Below are positions 1-7,904 of a stretch of 12,207 bases of DNA, piece after piece. The DNA comes from an uncultured Prevotellaceae bacterium. GTDB lineage: Bacteria; Bacteroidota; Bacteroidia; Bacteroidales; Bacteroidaceae. The stretch lies in contig CAMJAO010000034.1 in NCBI GenBank assembly GCA_946403615.1, forward strand, positions 1 to 12,207, read 5' to 3'. The position numbers and the translations under genes are program-made. The notes below the pieces were generated by a model. That model saw only the letters and a program-made list of their open reading frames with translations, had not been told where the DNA came from and searched no databases. The number at the start of each line of letters is the position of its first letter. Position 1 is the stretch's first letter.

Positions 1-2317
1 TCACACCGCTCTCCACGGTACCGTCGATGACGATATTATCGAGGGCTGCACCACGATGACGGCTGCCATAGCTATTGTTGATCCAGCGGAACTGAACGGT
101 CTTGCCTGCATATTCTTGCAAATCCACTGTCTCATTACGCCAGTATTTGGTGTCTCCGTCTTCGTTGTAGTTCTCTGACAGATAAGCAGCCTGATGCCAT
201 TCGCCGTCGCTGTAGATTTCGAAGACCACATCGCTGTAGCCGTTACCGCCGGGAACGTTTTGTTTCTCCAGCAGACCAGACTCATCGATAATCAAATCCA
301 CAGGATGGTTGTCGCCCCATACGAAGGAGATAGACATCGATTGGCCATCGGCAGGCAGATTGAACTGAGGTGAGGTGAGAGTTGACGATTTGCCGGCATT
401 GAGCCACATGGTATACATAGAAATGCCAGTGCCTCCGTAAGCCTTGTTGGTGTTGAGCGGTTCCCAACGGCGGTTCTCCCACTCTGCGGTGGTGGTGCTC
501 AACCAACCTGTTGGCGGGTCTTTAGAGGTCAACTCGTCGAAGTTCTCCTCATAGGGGAATTCCATGACAGATGCGTCGGGCTGCGTGGTGAAACTCCATA
601 CAAGCACATCATCATCATTTGTACTGCCCACGCTGTTGTAAGGCACAACCTTCCAATAGTAAGTGGTCTCATAACCAGCCTCGGGGATGGTAAAGGTGAG
701 GGCATCCTGCACGTCAACGCCATTGACGAGGTTGTCAGCGGCGTCATTGCTGCCCACATACACCTTATAGCCCTCGGCAAACTGAGCGGGACCCCACTCA
801 AGTTTGATGTCACGCGGATAGATATCGTGTGCGCCAAGTTTCGGCGAAATCATCGTCACACCCTTCGGCACACCGTTGGCACCATAGACATTGGGGAGCA
901 GCACGCGGTCGAGATAGACATCTGCGAACGGGTCTATATCACCGTCTTGAGAGGTAACGCCCGTGAGTACGAAGCGTACTTTTGAATTATTGGTACCCGT
1001 GCCCAGATCAAGAGTCTTGGTCTCGCCATAACTCATCAGTTCGTAATTAAAGGTCCAGAGGTTAACCCACTCCTGACCGCCATCGTATGACACTTCCACA
1101 CTGAAGTCATTCATCTGATAAGTGTCACCCTCAAAACTCTCGAAGAAGTTATAATAAGTGAAGGTGAGTTGTCCGCCATGACTCAGGTCGAGACGCGGCG
1201 ACACGAGGTAAGAGTTTGACAGCGAAGCGGTGGCGTAAGCCGACTGGTCGCCTTCGATGGCGGCACTGCGACCTGTCCAGCCATTCTGGTTGCGGGTCCA
1301 TCCTGCCGGCGGGAAATAGCCTTCGAAATTCTCCAGGATGTAGCCCTCGGGAACATCCATCTTAGTGGTATTGTAAGCGATATTGACATCGCCGCCGTTG
1401 GTGTGTATCACCACATTGCCACTGACGGGGCTGGTGAGCGACGCGCTATAAGCGAGTTGGAACTGCACATTCTCATATTTATTGAGGTTGACACTGGCGG
1501 GGTCAAGTGTGCACGACATGCCTGCGGGCAAGTCGATACCCGTCACCTTCAAGCCATTGAGTCCCATGTTGGTCATGGTGATTACCTCGCTGTAGAATTT
1601 CTCGCCGATGTACATCTCGGGGAAAGTGTAACGGTCGGTGCTCATCACCGGGCGCGGACCTGTCTCCTCGTTGACACGATAGACTTTCACATCATCCAAC
1701 CACACGACATTGGCAATGTCGGTCATCATCTTATAGACGAATGCCAGACGCACTTTCTGACCTTTCCAGTCAGCCAGACTGATTTTCGGTGAGAAAGGCG
1801 ACCATTCGCTGATGGGGAAGGTCATGACACCGCTTTCGCGCAGCATGTTCTCGTTTTGGATGGAGAAGATGGTCTCTGCACCAGCCAGGTTGTTGCCCTC
1901 GACCACACGTACCTGAAGGTCGTATCTCGAGTTGTCGTAGGCATTCATCGGGCTGACTTTGAAGATGAAATTCAACTCATAGAAATCGTTGAGGTCCAAT
2001 TCTGGTGACAGGAGGATTTCCTCACGAGGTCCTTTACCGTCGGCAGAATAAGAGATGGGACCATCACAGGATGCGCAATGCTTGCCATTGATGGTGGGAT
2101 TCTCTTCACTGTTGGTGTAATAGTTATGCCACACATACGAGGCTTTGCTTCCCTTGTAACTGTCGACGGTGGTCCAACCTTCGCCTGCGGCTACCGGCTG
2201 CGATATGAGCGTGGTGCTTTCTGTCTCAAAGTCCTCGCTCAGAATGGTCTGAGCCTGAGCCTTGGGAGCCCACAGCAATGCAGCGGAAGCAAGAATGAAA
2301 AAGTAGTGTTTTTTCAT
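1..2317 (-). CDS. Secreted multidomain surface protein with choice-of-anchor J and fibronectin III modules (3' end outside window)
   Basis: An uninterrupted reading frame starts at ATG 2315-2317 and runs off the left edge, giving 772 codons without a stop. It begins with a signal peptide (MKKHYFFILASAALLWAPKAQA, cleavage near residue 22-24). I then see a jelly-roll-like module opening with ILSEDFE (about 24-213), an Ig/HYDIN-like module (about 218-318, with TMTNMGLNGLKVTGI), a second choice-of-anchor J module (about 322-475, ILENFEGYFPPAGW then LSNSYLVSPRLDL), a fibronectin III-like module (about 482-585, KLEWGPAQFAEGYKVYVGS and TYYWKVVPYNS), and a third anchor J module (585 onward, PYEENFD, TLTSPQFNLP, ALDNIVIDG). 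Such modules are common in exported adhesins and proteases of Bacteroidetes. No protease motif is visible in this part, so a catalytic domain in the missing C-terminus cannot be excluded. The domain order is seen; an adhesive or glycan-binding role is inferred. It has its own promoter. Confidence 0.9.
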   Translation of the reverse strand, partial: MKKHYFFILASAALLWAPKAQAQTILSEDFETESTTLISQPVAAGEGWTTVDSYKGSKASYVWHNYYTNSEENPTINGKHCASCDGPISYSADGKGPREEILLSPELDLNDFYELNFIFKVSPMNAYDNSRYDLQVRVVEGNNLAGAETIFSIQNENMLRESGVMTFPISEWSPFSPKISLADWKGQKVRLAFVYKMMTDIANVVWLDDVKVYRVNEETGPRPVMSTDRYTFPEMYIGEKFYSEVITMTNMGLNGLKVTGIDLPAGMSCTLDPASVNLNKYENVQFQLAYSASLTSPVSGNVVIHTNGGDVNIAYNTTKMDVPEGYILENFEGYFPPAGWTRNQNGWTGRSAAIEGDQSAYATASLSNSYLVSPRLDLSHGGQLTFTYYNFFESFEGDTYQMNDFSVEVSYDGGQEWVNLWTFNYELMSYGETKTLDLGTGTNNSKVRFVLTGVTSQDGDIDPFADVYLDRVLLPNVYGANGVPKGVTMISPKLGAHDIYPRDIKLEWGPAQFAEGYKVYVGSNDAADNLVNGVDVQDALTFTIPEAGYETTYYWKVVPYNSVGSTNDDDVLVWSFTTQPDASVMEFPYEENFDELTSKDPPTGWLSTTTAEWENRRWEPLNTNKAYGGTGISMYTMWLNAGKSSTLTSPQFNLPADGQSMSISFVWGDNHPVDLIIDESGLLEKQNVPGGNGYSDVVFEIYSDGEWHQAAYLSENYNEDGDTKYWRNETVDLQEYAGKTVQFRWINNSYGSRHRGAALDNIVIDGTVESGV

Positions 2318-2372
2318 AATTTAAAGTTTTATAAAGAAAATATTTACTGTTCAAAAAAAGAATATCAGTTTG

Positions 2373-2402
2373 CAAAGATACGATTATTTTCTGAATACGC
2401 AA
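2373..2402 (-). promoter_or_regulatory. Bacteroidetes-type promoter of the left-edge surface protein gene
   Basis: On the minus strand TATCTTTG (2373-2380) matches the Bacteroidetes -7 box TAnnTTTG. A TTG at 2400-2402 lies 19 bp upstream, the expected place of the -33 element. Transcription should start near 2366, leaving a leader of about 50 nt that is A/T-rich and lacks a Shine-Dalgarno sequence. This supports the ATG at 2317. Confidence 0.7.
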
Positions 2403-2431
2403 GATTTTTAGTTGTTAAAAACGCCAAAGAT

Positions 2432-2443
2432 TTGTCATGACAA
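2432..2443. promoter_or_regulatory. Perfect 12-bp palindrome TTGTCATGACAA, possible operator
   Basis: The palindrome lies about 30 bp upstream of the -33 element of the surface protein promoter, a position suited to a dimeric regulator. Symmetry and position are the only evidence, and I do not recognise it as the site of a named regulator. Confidence 0.3.
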
Positions 2444-2463
2444 GAGACAAAAAATTGCCATTC

Positions 2464-2487
2464 TTACAGTGTGCGGACACACTGTAA
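2464..2487. other. 10-bp inverted repeat (hairpin)
   Basis: TTACAGTGTG (2464-2473) pairs perfectly with CACACTGTAA (2478-2487) around a 4-nt loop. Read on the minus strand the loop is TCCG, a UNCG-type tetraloop, and a T6 run follows only after about 8 nt. It sits downstream of the asd terminator and upstream of the next promoter, so it may be a backup terminator or an operator. Confidence 0.5.
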
Positions 2488-2497
2488 AAATAAGTTC

Positions 2498-2536
2498 AAA
2501 AAAAGAGAGAAATGAGCCCGCCGGGCTCATTTCTCT
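2498..2536 (-). terminator. Rho-independent terminator of asd
   Basis: The arms 2506-2520 (AGAGAAATGAGCCCG) and 2522-2536 are perfect complements over 15 bp. On the minus strand a T7 run (2498-2504) follows almost directly. It lies 27 bp past the asd stop, in the right orientation to end that transcript. Confidence 0.85.
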
Positions 2537-2563
2537 ATCTTGATGGAATCAAAATCTACGGAC

Positions 2564-3568
2564 TCAAAACTCGGTCTTAATCAGGTACTCAGCTATCTGA
2601 ACGGCATTGAGGGCTGCACCCTTGCGTATCTGGTCGCCACTGAGCCAATAGGTCAGGCCGCACTCATTGGCTAAATCCTTACGCACACGACCTACGAACA
2701 CATCGTCTTTGCCAGCGGTTTCCAACGGCATGGGATAGACCAGATGAGCAGGGTCGTCGAGCAAAGTCACGCCCGGAGCGGCGGCAAGGGCTGCCTGTGC
2801 CTCTTCCACACTGACTGGACGCTCGGTCTCAACCCACACACTCTCAGAATGGGCACGCAGTGACGACACACGCACACACATGGCCGAGCAACACACGTCG
2901 GAGTGCATGATTTTGCGCGTCTCATTAAACATCTTCATCTCCTCCTTCGTGTATCCGTTGTCTTGGAACACATCAATCTGAGGGATGACATTATATGCCA
3001 ACTGATAGGGGAATTTCTTGACGGTGACGGGATTGCCCTCGACAATGTCCTGATATTGCTGTTGCAACTCAGCCATGGCAGCCGCTCCGGCACCCGATGC
3101 GCTCTGATACGACGACACATGTATGCGGCGGATGTGAGAGATTTTCTCTATGGGTTGCAGGGTCACCACCATCATGATGGTAGTACAGTTGGGGTTGGCG
3201 ATGATGCCTCGGGGACGCACCAATGCGTCAGCGGCGTTACACTCCGGCACCACCAGGGGCACATCCTCGTCCATACGGAAGGCACTGGAATTGTCAATCA
3301 TCACAGCACCATATTTCGTGATGGTCTCTGCAAACTCTTTCGATGTGCCGGCACCTGCCGATGTGAAGGCTATGTCAACACCTTTGAAGTCATCATTATG
3401 CTGAAGAAGTTTCACCTCTATTTCCTTACCACGGAACGTGTATTTACTTCCGGCGCTTCTCTGCGAGCCGAAAAGAAGAAGTTCATCGATGGGAAACTCA
3501 CGCTCAGCCAGCACCCGGAGGAACTCTTGCCCCACGGCACCGCTTGCACCTACTATTGCTACTTTCAT
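2564..3568 (-). CDS. asd: Aspartate-semialdehyde dehydrogenase
   Basis: The enzyme reduces L-4-aspartyl phosphate to L-aspartate 4-semialdehyde with NADPH. This is the branch point to lysine, diaminopimelate (cell wall), threonine and methionine in the cytoplasm. The 334-residue length is normal for the family. The N-terminus MKVAIVGASGAVGQEF is the nucleotide-binding Rossmann loop (GxxGxxG, residues 7-13). NPNCTT at 126-130 carries the catalytic cysteine, Cys128, followed by SSYQSASGAG (152-161) with the substrate-contacting Gln155. CVRVSSLRAH (231-240) ends in the expected general-base His240. All key residues are present, so it should be active. It is transcribed alone, with its own promoter upstream and a strong hairpin terminator downstream. 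The ATG at 3568 is set by the start of the Rossmann strand. Confidence 0.97.
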   Translation of the reverse strand: MKVAIVGASGAVGQEFLRVLAEREFPIDELLLFGSQRSAGSKYTFRGKEIEVKLLQHNDDFKGVDIAFTSAGAGTSKEFAETITKYGAVMIDNSSAFRMDEDVPLVVPECNAADALVRPRGIIANPNCTTIMMVVTLQPIEKISHIRRIHVSSYQSASGAGAAAMAELQQQYQDIVEGNPVTVKKFPYQLAYNVIPQIDVFQDNGYTKEEMKMFNETRKIMHSDVCCSAMCVRVSSLRAHSESVWVETERPVSVEEAQAALAAAPGVTLLDDPAHLVYPMPLETAGKDDVFVGRVRKDLANECGLTYWLSGDQIRKGAALNAVQIAEYLIKTEF

Positions 3569-3602
3569 ATCTTACAAAAATTACATATTGTATTTGCGGT
3601 TG

Positions 3603-3631
3603 CAAAAGTACGAAAAAAAACAGTGTCACAA
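3603..3631 (-). promoter_or_regulatory. Promoter of asd
   Basis: On the minus strand TACTTTTG (3603-3610) fits TAnnTTTG, with TTG at 3629-3631 after an 18-bp spacer. The leader to the ATG at 3568 would be about 30 nt. Confidence 0.6.
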
Positions 3632-3695
3632 CATAAAAAAGTCAGCAAAACGAACTATTTTTTATCAAAACTGCAACAAATAACGATTTTTTTCT

Positions 3696-3774
3696 TAATT
3701 TTGCCACATAATTGACAGCCTAATTGCATATTTTTACATTTTAGACACATAAAACTCATAAATATTTAATTTTG
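3696..3774 (+). promoter_or_regulatory. Two candidate -7 boxes driving the antiporter operon
   Basis: TAATTTTG occurs twice on the plus strand, at 3696-3703 and 3767-3774; both match TAnnTTTG. The proximal copy would start transcription near 3781 and leave about 35 nt before the GTG at 3817, so it is the better candidate. Neither has a convincing -33 TTTG at 19 bp. The rest of 3632-3816 is A/T-rich with no further structure that I recognise. Confidence 0.45.
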
Positions 3775-3816
3775 GAACACATCATCTCAATATTTAACTC
3801 TATCTAATATCTCAAA

Positions 3817-5955
3817 GTGCCCGACCTGTCCGCATATTTCCCCATCACCAACCCAACACTGATTTTCTTTCTCGTGTTGTGCATCATCCTGTTTGCCCCC
3901 ATCATCATGGGCAAACTGAGGATTCCGCATATCATCGGAATGGTGTTGGCGGGCATCCTGATTGGTGAATACGGGCTCAATATCCTTCAGCGCGACGAGT
4001 CGTTTGAACTCTTCGGGCGCGTGGGACTGCTCTATATCATGTTCCTCGCCGGACTGGAGATGGACGTAGAGAACATTAAGAAAAACAAATATGAGATGCT
4101 GGTGTTCGGGCTGTTGACGTTTATCGTGCCCTTTTTCATCACGCTCTGCTTCTCGGGTCCCATCCTCCACTATTCTGTACCGGCATCGCTGCTGTTGGGG
4201 TGCATCATGTCGTCAAACACACTGGTGGCCTACCCCATCATCGGACGTTACGGACTGCAACAGCACCGCAGCGTGCTGCTCAGCGTGGGCGGCACGATGA
4301 TAGCCCTGTTTCTCTCACTGGTGTTCATCGCCGCCATCGCCAGTTCTTACACCAATGGCGGCGGAAGTGTCACCTATTGGTTGCTGTTCGTCGCCAAACT
4401 GATTGTCTATTGCGTGGGCATGGTGATGCTGTTGCCGCGACTCACACGATGGTTCCTGCGCCGATATTCCGACGCGGTGATGCAGTTCATCTTCATCTTG
4501 GCTGAGATGTTCATCAGTGCCGTGCTGGCCGAGGCCGTAGGATTGGAGGGTATCTTCGGAGCCTTTCTCTCAGGATTGATTCTCAGCCGCTACGTGCCGC
4601 GCCTCTCACCGCTAATGAACCGCATCGAGTTTACCGGCAATGCGTTGTTTATCCCTTATTTCCTGATAGGTGTGGGCATGCTGATTGACATACGCCTGCT
4701 CTTCCAAGGGGGCGCCATCATTTGGGTGGTGCTGCTGTTTGTGTTCATGGGAACATTCGGCAAAGGAGTGGCAGCCTATCTGGCTTGTATCATCGGACGG
4801 TTGCCGCTCTCGTCGGGCCACATGATGTTCGGCCTGACCTCGGCCCATGCTGCCGGTGCCATCGCGATGATCATGGTGGGGAGACGGTTAGAAGTGGCGC
4901 CGGGTGAATATCTTGTGAGCGCCGACATGCTCAACGGGGTGATTATCATGATTTTGTTCACCTGTATCATCTCGACACTGGTGACCGAACAGACCGCCAA
5001 GCAATTAATTATTATCGACAAGCAACAGCACGAGGATGACAAGAACGACGATGACGAGAAAATCCTCATCTGTGTGAAATATCCCGAGATAGCCGTAGGA
5101 TTGCTCTCCGTGGCTGCCATGATGCGCAACACACAATTGAACCGTGGCATGGTGGCGCTCAATGTGGTGATTGACGGCGCGCACCGGCAACAAGGACAAG
5201 AGACGGGACGGCGATTGCTCGACAACCTGGTGAAAGCGGCCAGCGCTTATAACGTGCGCATGCAGACCCAGGTGCGCATAGCCGCGAATATCGCCAACGG
5301 CATCAAGCACGCGTTCAAAGAGTTCGACGCCTCGGAAATCGTCATGGGCATGCACATCCATAAAGAGCAGTCGCCGACATTCTGGGGTAATTTCGCGAAA
5401 AGCCTCTACAACGGGCTGGACCGCCAAATCACCTTCGTCAGACTTAAACAACCGCTCAACACACTACGCCGCATACAAGTGGCGGTACCCTCAAAGGCAC
5501 AGTTTGAACCGGGCTTCCACAGATGGGTGGAGCGGTTGGCAAGATTGGCTGGAAACCTCGACTGCCGCATCATCTTCAACGGACGGGCCGACACGCTCAA
5601 ACTCATCGAGAGATACTTGGCAGCGCACCACAAGAGCGTCAGAGCGGAGTATCAGGAGATGGAGCACTGGAACGAGATGCCACGACTGGCAAAGAGCATC
5701 CACGACGACCATTTGTTCGTCGTCGTCACCTCGCGCCACGGCACCATCTCTTATAAAAGCGCACTCGACCAACTGCCCAGCGAGTTGGAGCAAAATTTCA
5801 AAGGGAAAAACCTGATGATTATTTTCCCCGACCAGTATGGCGACCGCATGGACAACCTGACCTTCGCCGAACCGCAGCATCATGAGGAGAAGAGCGCCTA
5901 TGAGGCTATCCGAGAAATTTTCAGGGTGAAGAGAAAGTCTTCAACAACAGAATAA
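3817..5955 (+). CDS. CPA2-family cation/proton antiporter (KefB/NhaP-like) with a C-terminal universal-stress-protein-like region
   Basis: The predicted inner-membrane exchanger would swap K+ or Na+ for protons. Residues about 14-395 form a dozen hydrophobic segments of the Na+/H+ exchanger fold, including GKLRIPHIIGMVLAGILIGE (32-51), LYIMFLAGLEMD (72-83), LAEAVGLEGIFGAFLSGLIL (237-256) and FIPYFLIGVGMLID (278-291). A very acidic linker (HEDDKNDDDE, 405-414) leads into a soluble tail (about 415-712) that resembles tandem universal stress protein folds (ILICVKYPE, then RRIQVAVPSK at 551-560). It has no TrkA-N/RCK module of the classical Kef kind. The start is GTG at 3817: a stop lies in frame at 3805-3807, and the next ATG (residue 31) would delete the first helix. 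The family is secure; the transported ion is unknown. A gap of 10 bp to the ABC gene suggests an operon. Confidence 0.92.
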   Translation: MPDLSAYFPITNPTLIFFLVLCIILFAPIIMGKLRIPHIIGMVLAGILIGEYGLNILQRDESFELFGRVGLLYIMFLAGLEMDVENIKKNKYEMLVFGLLTFIVPFFITLCFSGPILHYSVPASLLLGCIMSSNTLVAYPIIGRYGLQQHRSVLLSVGGTMIALFLSLVFIAAIASSYTNGGGSVTYWLLFVAKLIVYCVGMVMLLPRLTRWFLRRYSDAVMQFIFILAEMFISAVLAEAVGLEGIFGAFLSGLILSRYVPRLSPLMNRIEFTGNALFIPYFLIGVGMLIDIRLLFQGGAIIWVVLLFVFMGTFGKGVAAYLACIIGRLPLSSGHMMFGLTSAHAAGAIAMIMVGRRLEVAPGEYLVSADMLNGVIIMILFTCIISTLVTEQTAKQLIIIDKQQHEDDKNDDDEKILICVKYPEIAVGLLSVAAMMRNTQLNRGMVALNVVIDGAHRQQGQETGRRLLDNLVKAASAYNVRMQTQVRIAANIANGIKHAFKEFDASEIVMGMHIHKEQSPTFWGNFAKSLYNGLDRQITFVRLKQPLNTLRRIQVAVPSKAQFEPGFHRWVERLARLAGNLDCRIIFNGRADTLKLIERYLAAHHKSVRAEYQEMEHWNEMPRLAKSIHDDHLFVVVTSRHGTISYKSALDQLPSELEQNFKGKNLMIIFPDQYGDRMDNLTFAEPQHHEEKSAYEAIREIFRVKRKSSTTE

Positions 5956-5965
5956 CTTTATAAAA

Positions 5966-6718
5966 ATGGACGATATCAACAAAGACCTTATGGACGAAAC
6001 GGCAAACAACGAGACGCCCCAAATGTCCATTCCAACGGAAGAGAACACCGACAGCAATGACTATATCATTGACATTCATGGCATCACAAAGAGTTTCGGC
6101 AATCTGCAAGTGCTTAAAGGCATTGACATGAAAATCAAAAAAGGCGAAGTGGTGAGCATCGTAGGACCCAGCGGAGCCGGTAAGACCACCCTGCTGCAAA
6201 TCATCGGCACGCTCGACAAGCCCGACAGCGGAGAAATCACCGTTGACGGCATCAATGTGAGCAGGCTGTCGTCGAACCAACTCTCTGAGTTCCGCAACAA
6301 ACATCTGGGGTTCGTTTTCCAGTTCCACCAGTTGCTGCCGGAGTTCACCGCCATCGAGAATATCATGATACCCGCCTATATCGCCGGCACACCCACCCAT
6401 GAGGCACGCCGAAGGGCAGAGGAACTGTTGACGTTCATGGGACTGTCAGACCGCGCCACACACAAACCCAACGAGTTGTCGGGCGGCGAGAAACAACGCG
6501 TGGCTGTGGCAAGGGCACTCATCAACCAACCGGCGGTCATCTTGGCCGACGAACCGTCAGGAAGCCTCGACAGCAAAAACAAGACGGAATTGCACCAGTT
6601 GTTTTTCGACCTGCGCGAACAGTTCGGACAGACCTTCGTCATCGTCACACACGACGAAAGCCTCGCCACCATCACCGACCGCACCATCCATTTGAAAGAC
6701 GGAAGCATTGTTCTTTGA
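5966..6718 (+). CDS. ABC transporter ATP-binding protein, LolD/MacB type
   Basis: This ATPase subunit belongs to the class that powers lipoprotein release (LolCDE) or MacB-type export. It has 250 residues with a complete set of motifs: Walker A GPSGAGKTT (67-75), Q-loop Gln119 in VFQFHQLLPEF, signature LSGGEKQR (171-178), Walker B VILADE (191-196, catalytic Glu196), D-loop SLD (200-202) and H-loop His229 in VTHDE. The insertion and spacing HQLLPEFTAIENIMIPA are typical of LolD-like proteins. An acidic extension of about 33 residues precedes the first beta strand (YIIDIHGITKSF); Met9 or Met20 could be the true start, but ATG 5966 lies 10 bp after the antiporter stop and is the natural coupled start. 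No permease gene is adjacent, so its partner must be encoded elsewhere. Whether it is LolD itself cannot be settled here. Confidence 0.93.
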   Translation: MDDINKDLMDETANNETPQMSIPTEENTDSNDYIIDIHGITKSFGNLQVLKGIDMKIKKGEVVSIVGPSGAGKTTLLQIIGTLDKPDSGEITVDGINVSRLSSNQLSEFRNKHLGFVFQFHQLLPEFTAIENIMIPAYIAGTPTHEARRRAEELLTFMGLSDRATHKPNELSGGEKQRVAVARALINQPAVILADEPSGSLDSKNKTELHQLFFDLREQFGQTFVIVTHDESLATITDRTIHLKDGSIVL

Positions 6719-6769
6719 ACATTAGACTTTATGATTGGCTAATAGAATGAATGACAAAAACACGATAAA

Positions 6770-7606
6770 ATGAATCTGGGAACATATAACCGCTTAAAGA
6801 TAGTCAAAAGCGTGGATTTCGGTTTGTATCTTGACGGAGGTAAAGACGGCGAGATACTTTTACCCGCCCGCTATGTGCCGAAAGACGCGCATATAGGTGA
6901 TGAGATAGAGGTGTTTATTTATCTCGACCAGGATGAGCGGCTCATCGCCACCACCGAGCACCCCTTGGCGCAGGTGGGCGACTTCGCTTTCTTGAAATGC
7001 TCTTGGGTCAACCAATATGGTGCATTTCTCGACTGGGGACTGATGAAAGACCTGTTCTGTCCCTTCCGCGAGCAGAAAATGCGGATGGAGCGCGACAAAG
7101 GTTATATCGTGTATGTGATGATTGATGAGGAGAGTTACCGCATCATGGCTACGGCCAAGGTCGACCGTTACCTCAATGACGACATCCCACCCTACCGCCA
7201 TGGTGACGAGGTGGATTTGTTGGTGTGGCAAAAGACGGAACTGGGATTTAAGGTCATCGTCGATAATCAATACTCCGGATTGGTCTATCGTGACCAACTG
7301 TTCACCGACATCCACACCGGCGACCGTCTTCGCGGCTTTGTGGACAATGTGCGGCCCGACGGCAAACTCGACATCACGCTGCAACCCACCGGACGCCGCG
7401 CCACCACCGATTTCTCCGAAGTACTGCTCGAGTATCTGGAGCAAAACGACGGGATATGCGACTTGGGCGACAAGAGCGATGCCGAGGATATCCGCGAACG
7501 TTTCGGTGTAAGCAAAAAGACCTTCAAGCGCGCTGTCGGCGACCTCTACAAGCGACGTCTCATCACCCTCACAGACAACGAAATCAGGCTCATCGTTACC
7601 GACTAA
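6770..7606 (+). CDS. S1-domain RNA-binding protein, CvfB/YitL-like
   Basis: The 278-residue protein has the layout of the CvfB family: an S1-like domain at about 1-63 (YNRLKIVKSVDFGLYL, DGEILLP), a second S1 module (about 66-133, FAFLKCSWVNQYGAFLDWG), a third (about 142-206, GFKVIVDNQYSGLVYRDQL, DGKLDITLQ), and a C-terminal winged helix (about 218-278, DAEDIRERFGVSKKTFKRAV and YKRRLITL). Family members bind RNA and affect virulence or stress gene expression in Firmicutes; the role in Bacteroidetes is not established. It starts 51 bp after the ABC gene with no recognisable TAnnTTTG box between them, so it is probably the last gene of the operon, ended by the terminator at 7639-7675. The ATG at 6770 is fixed by the first S1 strand beginning at residue 6. 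Confidence 0.88.
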   Translation: MNLGTYNRLKIVKSVDFGLYLDGGKDGEILLPARYVPKDAHIGDEIEVFIYLDQDERLIATTEHPLAQVGDFAFLKCSWVNQYGAFLDWGLMKDLFCPFREQKMRMERDKGYIVYVMIDEESYRIMATAKVDRYLNDDIPPYRHGDEVDLLVWQKTELGFKVIVDNQYSGLVYRDQLFTDIHTGDRLRGFVDNVRPDGKLDITLQPTGRRATTDFSEVLLEYLEQNDGICDLGDKSDAEDIRERFGVSKKTFKRAVGDLYKRRLITLTDNEIRLIVTD

Positions 7607-7638
7607 CAGGACGAATTAGGCTAATAAAGCAAACATAT

Positions 7639-7675
7639 CAAAATCCCCCAGCCAGAAATTGGCTGGGGGATTTTG
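7639..7675. terminator. Strong bidirectional terminator between convergent transcripts
   Basis: CAAAATCCCCCAGCC (7639-7653) pairs perfectly over 15 bp with 7661-7675 around a 7-nt loop. The outer stem is A/T-rich on both sides, so it gives a U-rich tail in either direction. It lies 33 bp after the CvfB-like stop (plus) and 3 bp after the small acidic gene (minus), and can serve both. Confidence 0.88.
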
Positions 7676-7677
7676 GT

Positions 7678-7890
7678 TTAGTATCTTTCCCACAGATTTG
7701 TGCGATAATAGATATCTTCCCACATACGGGTTTCATTGGTATGGAAAGCGCCATCGTAATCGTCTTCCTCCTCATCTTCCGTATCTGACGTGACGGTACT
7801 GCCGTCACTACCGGTGATTATCTCTCCTAACAATTCCTCGGCATACGCCGCCACCGATTTTACTTCGGGTTGAATATAGGTTTTCTTCAT
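7678..7890 (-). CDS. Small acidic protein (70 aa), unknown function
   Basis: I do not recognise a characterised family. The protein starts MKKTYIQPEVKSV, a style of N-terminus I recall from short uncharacterised Prevotella proteins, and has no signal peptide or membrane segment. After a short amphipathic part (YAEELLGEIITG, 16-27) comes a Ser/Thr/Asp/Glu stretch (GSDGSTVTSDTEDEEEDDYD, 27-46), then an aromatic, mixed-charge tail (RMWEDIYYRTNLWERY, 55-70). The ATG at 7890 is preceded by AGGAG (7900-7904) at about 9 nt. That Shine-Dalgarno sequence, rare in this phylum, overlaps the TAG stop (7903-7905) of the 1088-residue protein gene, and the two genes are 12 bp apart. Coupled translation from one mRNA is therefore likely. 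It could be an accessory or chaperone-like protein of the surface protein, or a peptide precursor; no modification enzyme is nearby. Confidence 0.75.
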   Translation of the reverse strand: MKKTYIQPEVKSVAAYAEELLGEIITGSDGSTVTSDTEDEEEDDYDGAFHTNETRMWEDIYYRTNLWERY

Positions 7891-7899
7891 GGTTGTGCT

Positions 7900-7904
7900 C
7901 TCCT
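7900..7904 (-). promoter_or_regulatory. Shine-Dalgarno site AGGAG overlapping the upstream stop codon
   Basis: The minus strand reads TAGGAG, in which the first three bases are the stop of the large surface protein gene. Nine bases separate AGGAG from the ATG of the 70-residue gene. It fixes that start and suggests translational coupling. Confidence 0.6.

Noticed and set aside
2903..3715. 270-codon open frame on the plus strand over asd
   Set aside because: Antisense to a well-supported enzyme gene; its product is His-rich without any recognisable motif.
6860..7444. 194-codon open frame antisense to the CvfB-like gene
   Set aside because: Fully contained opposite a gene with clear S1 domains; no independent support.
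7678..7890. RiPP precursor with neighbouring biosynthetic genes
   Set aside because: No modification enzyme, dedicated peptidase-transporter or immunity gene is present in the window; the ABC ATPase lies on the other strand in a different operon. Kept only as one possibility for the small gene.
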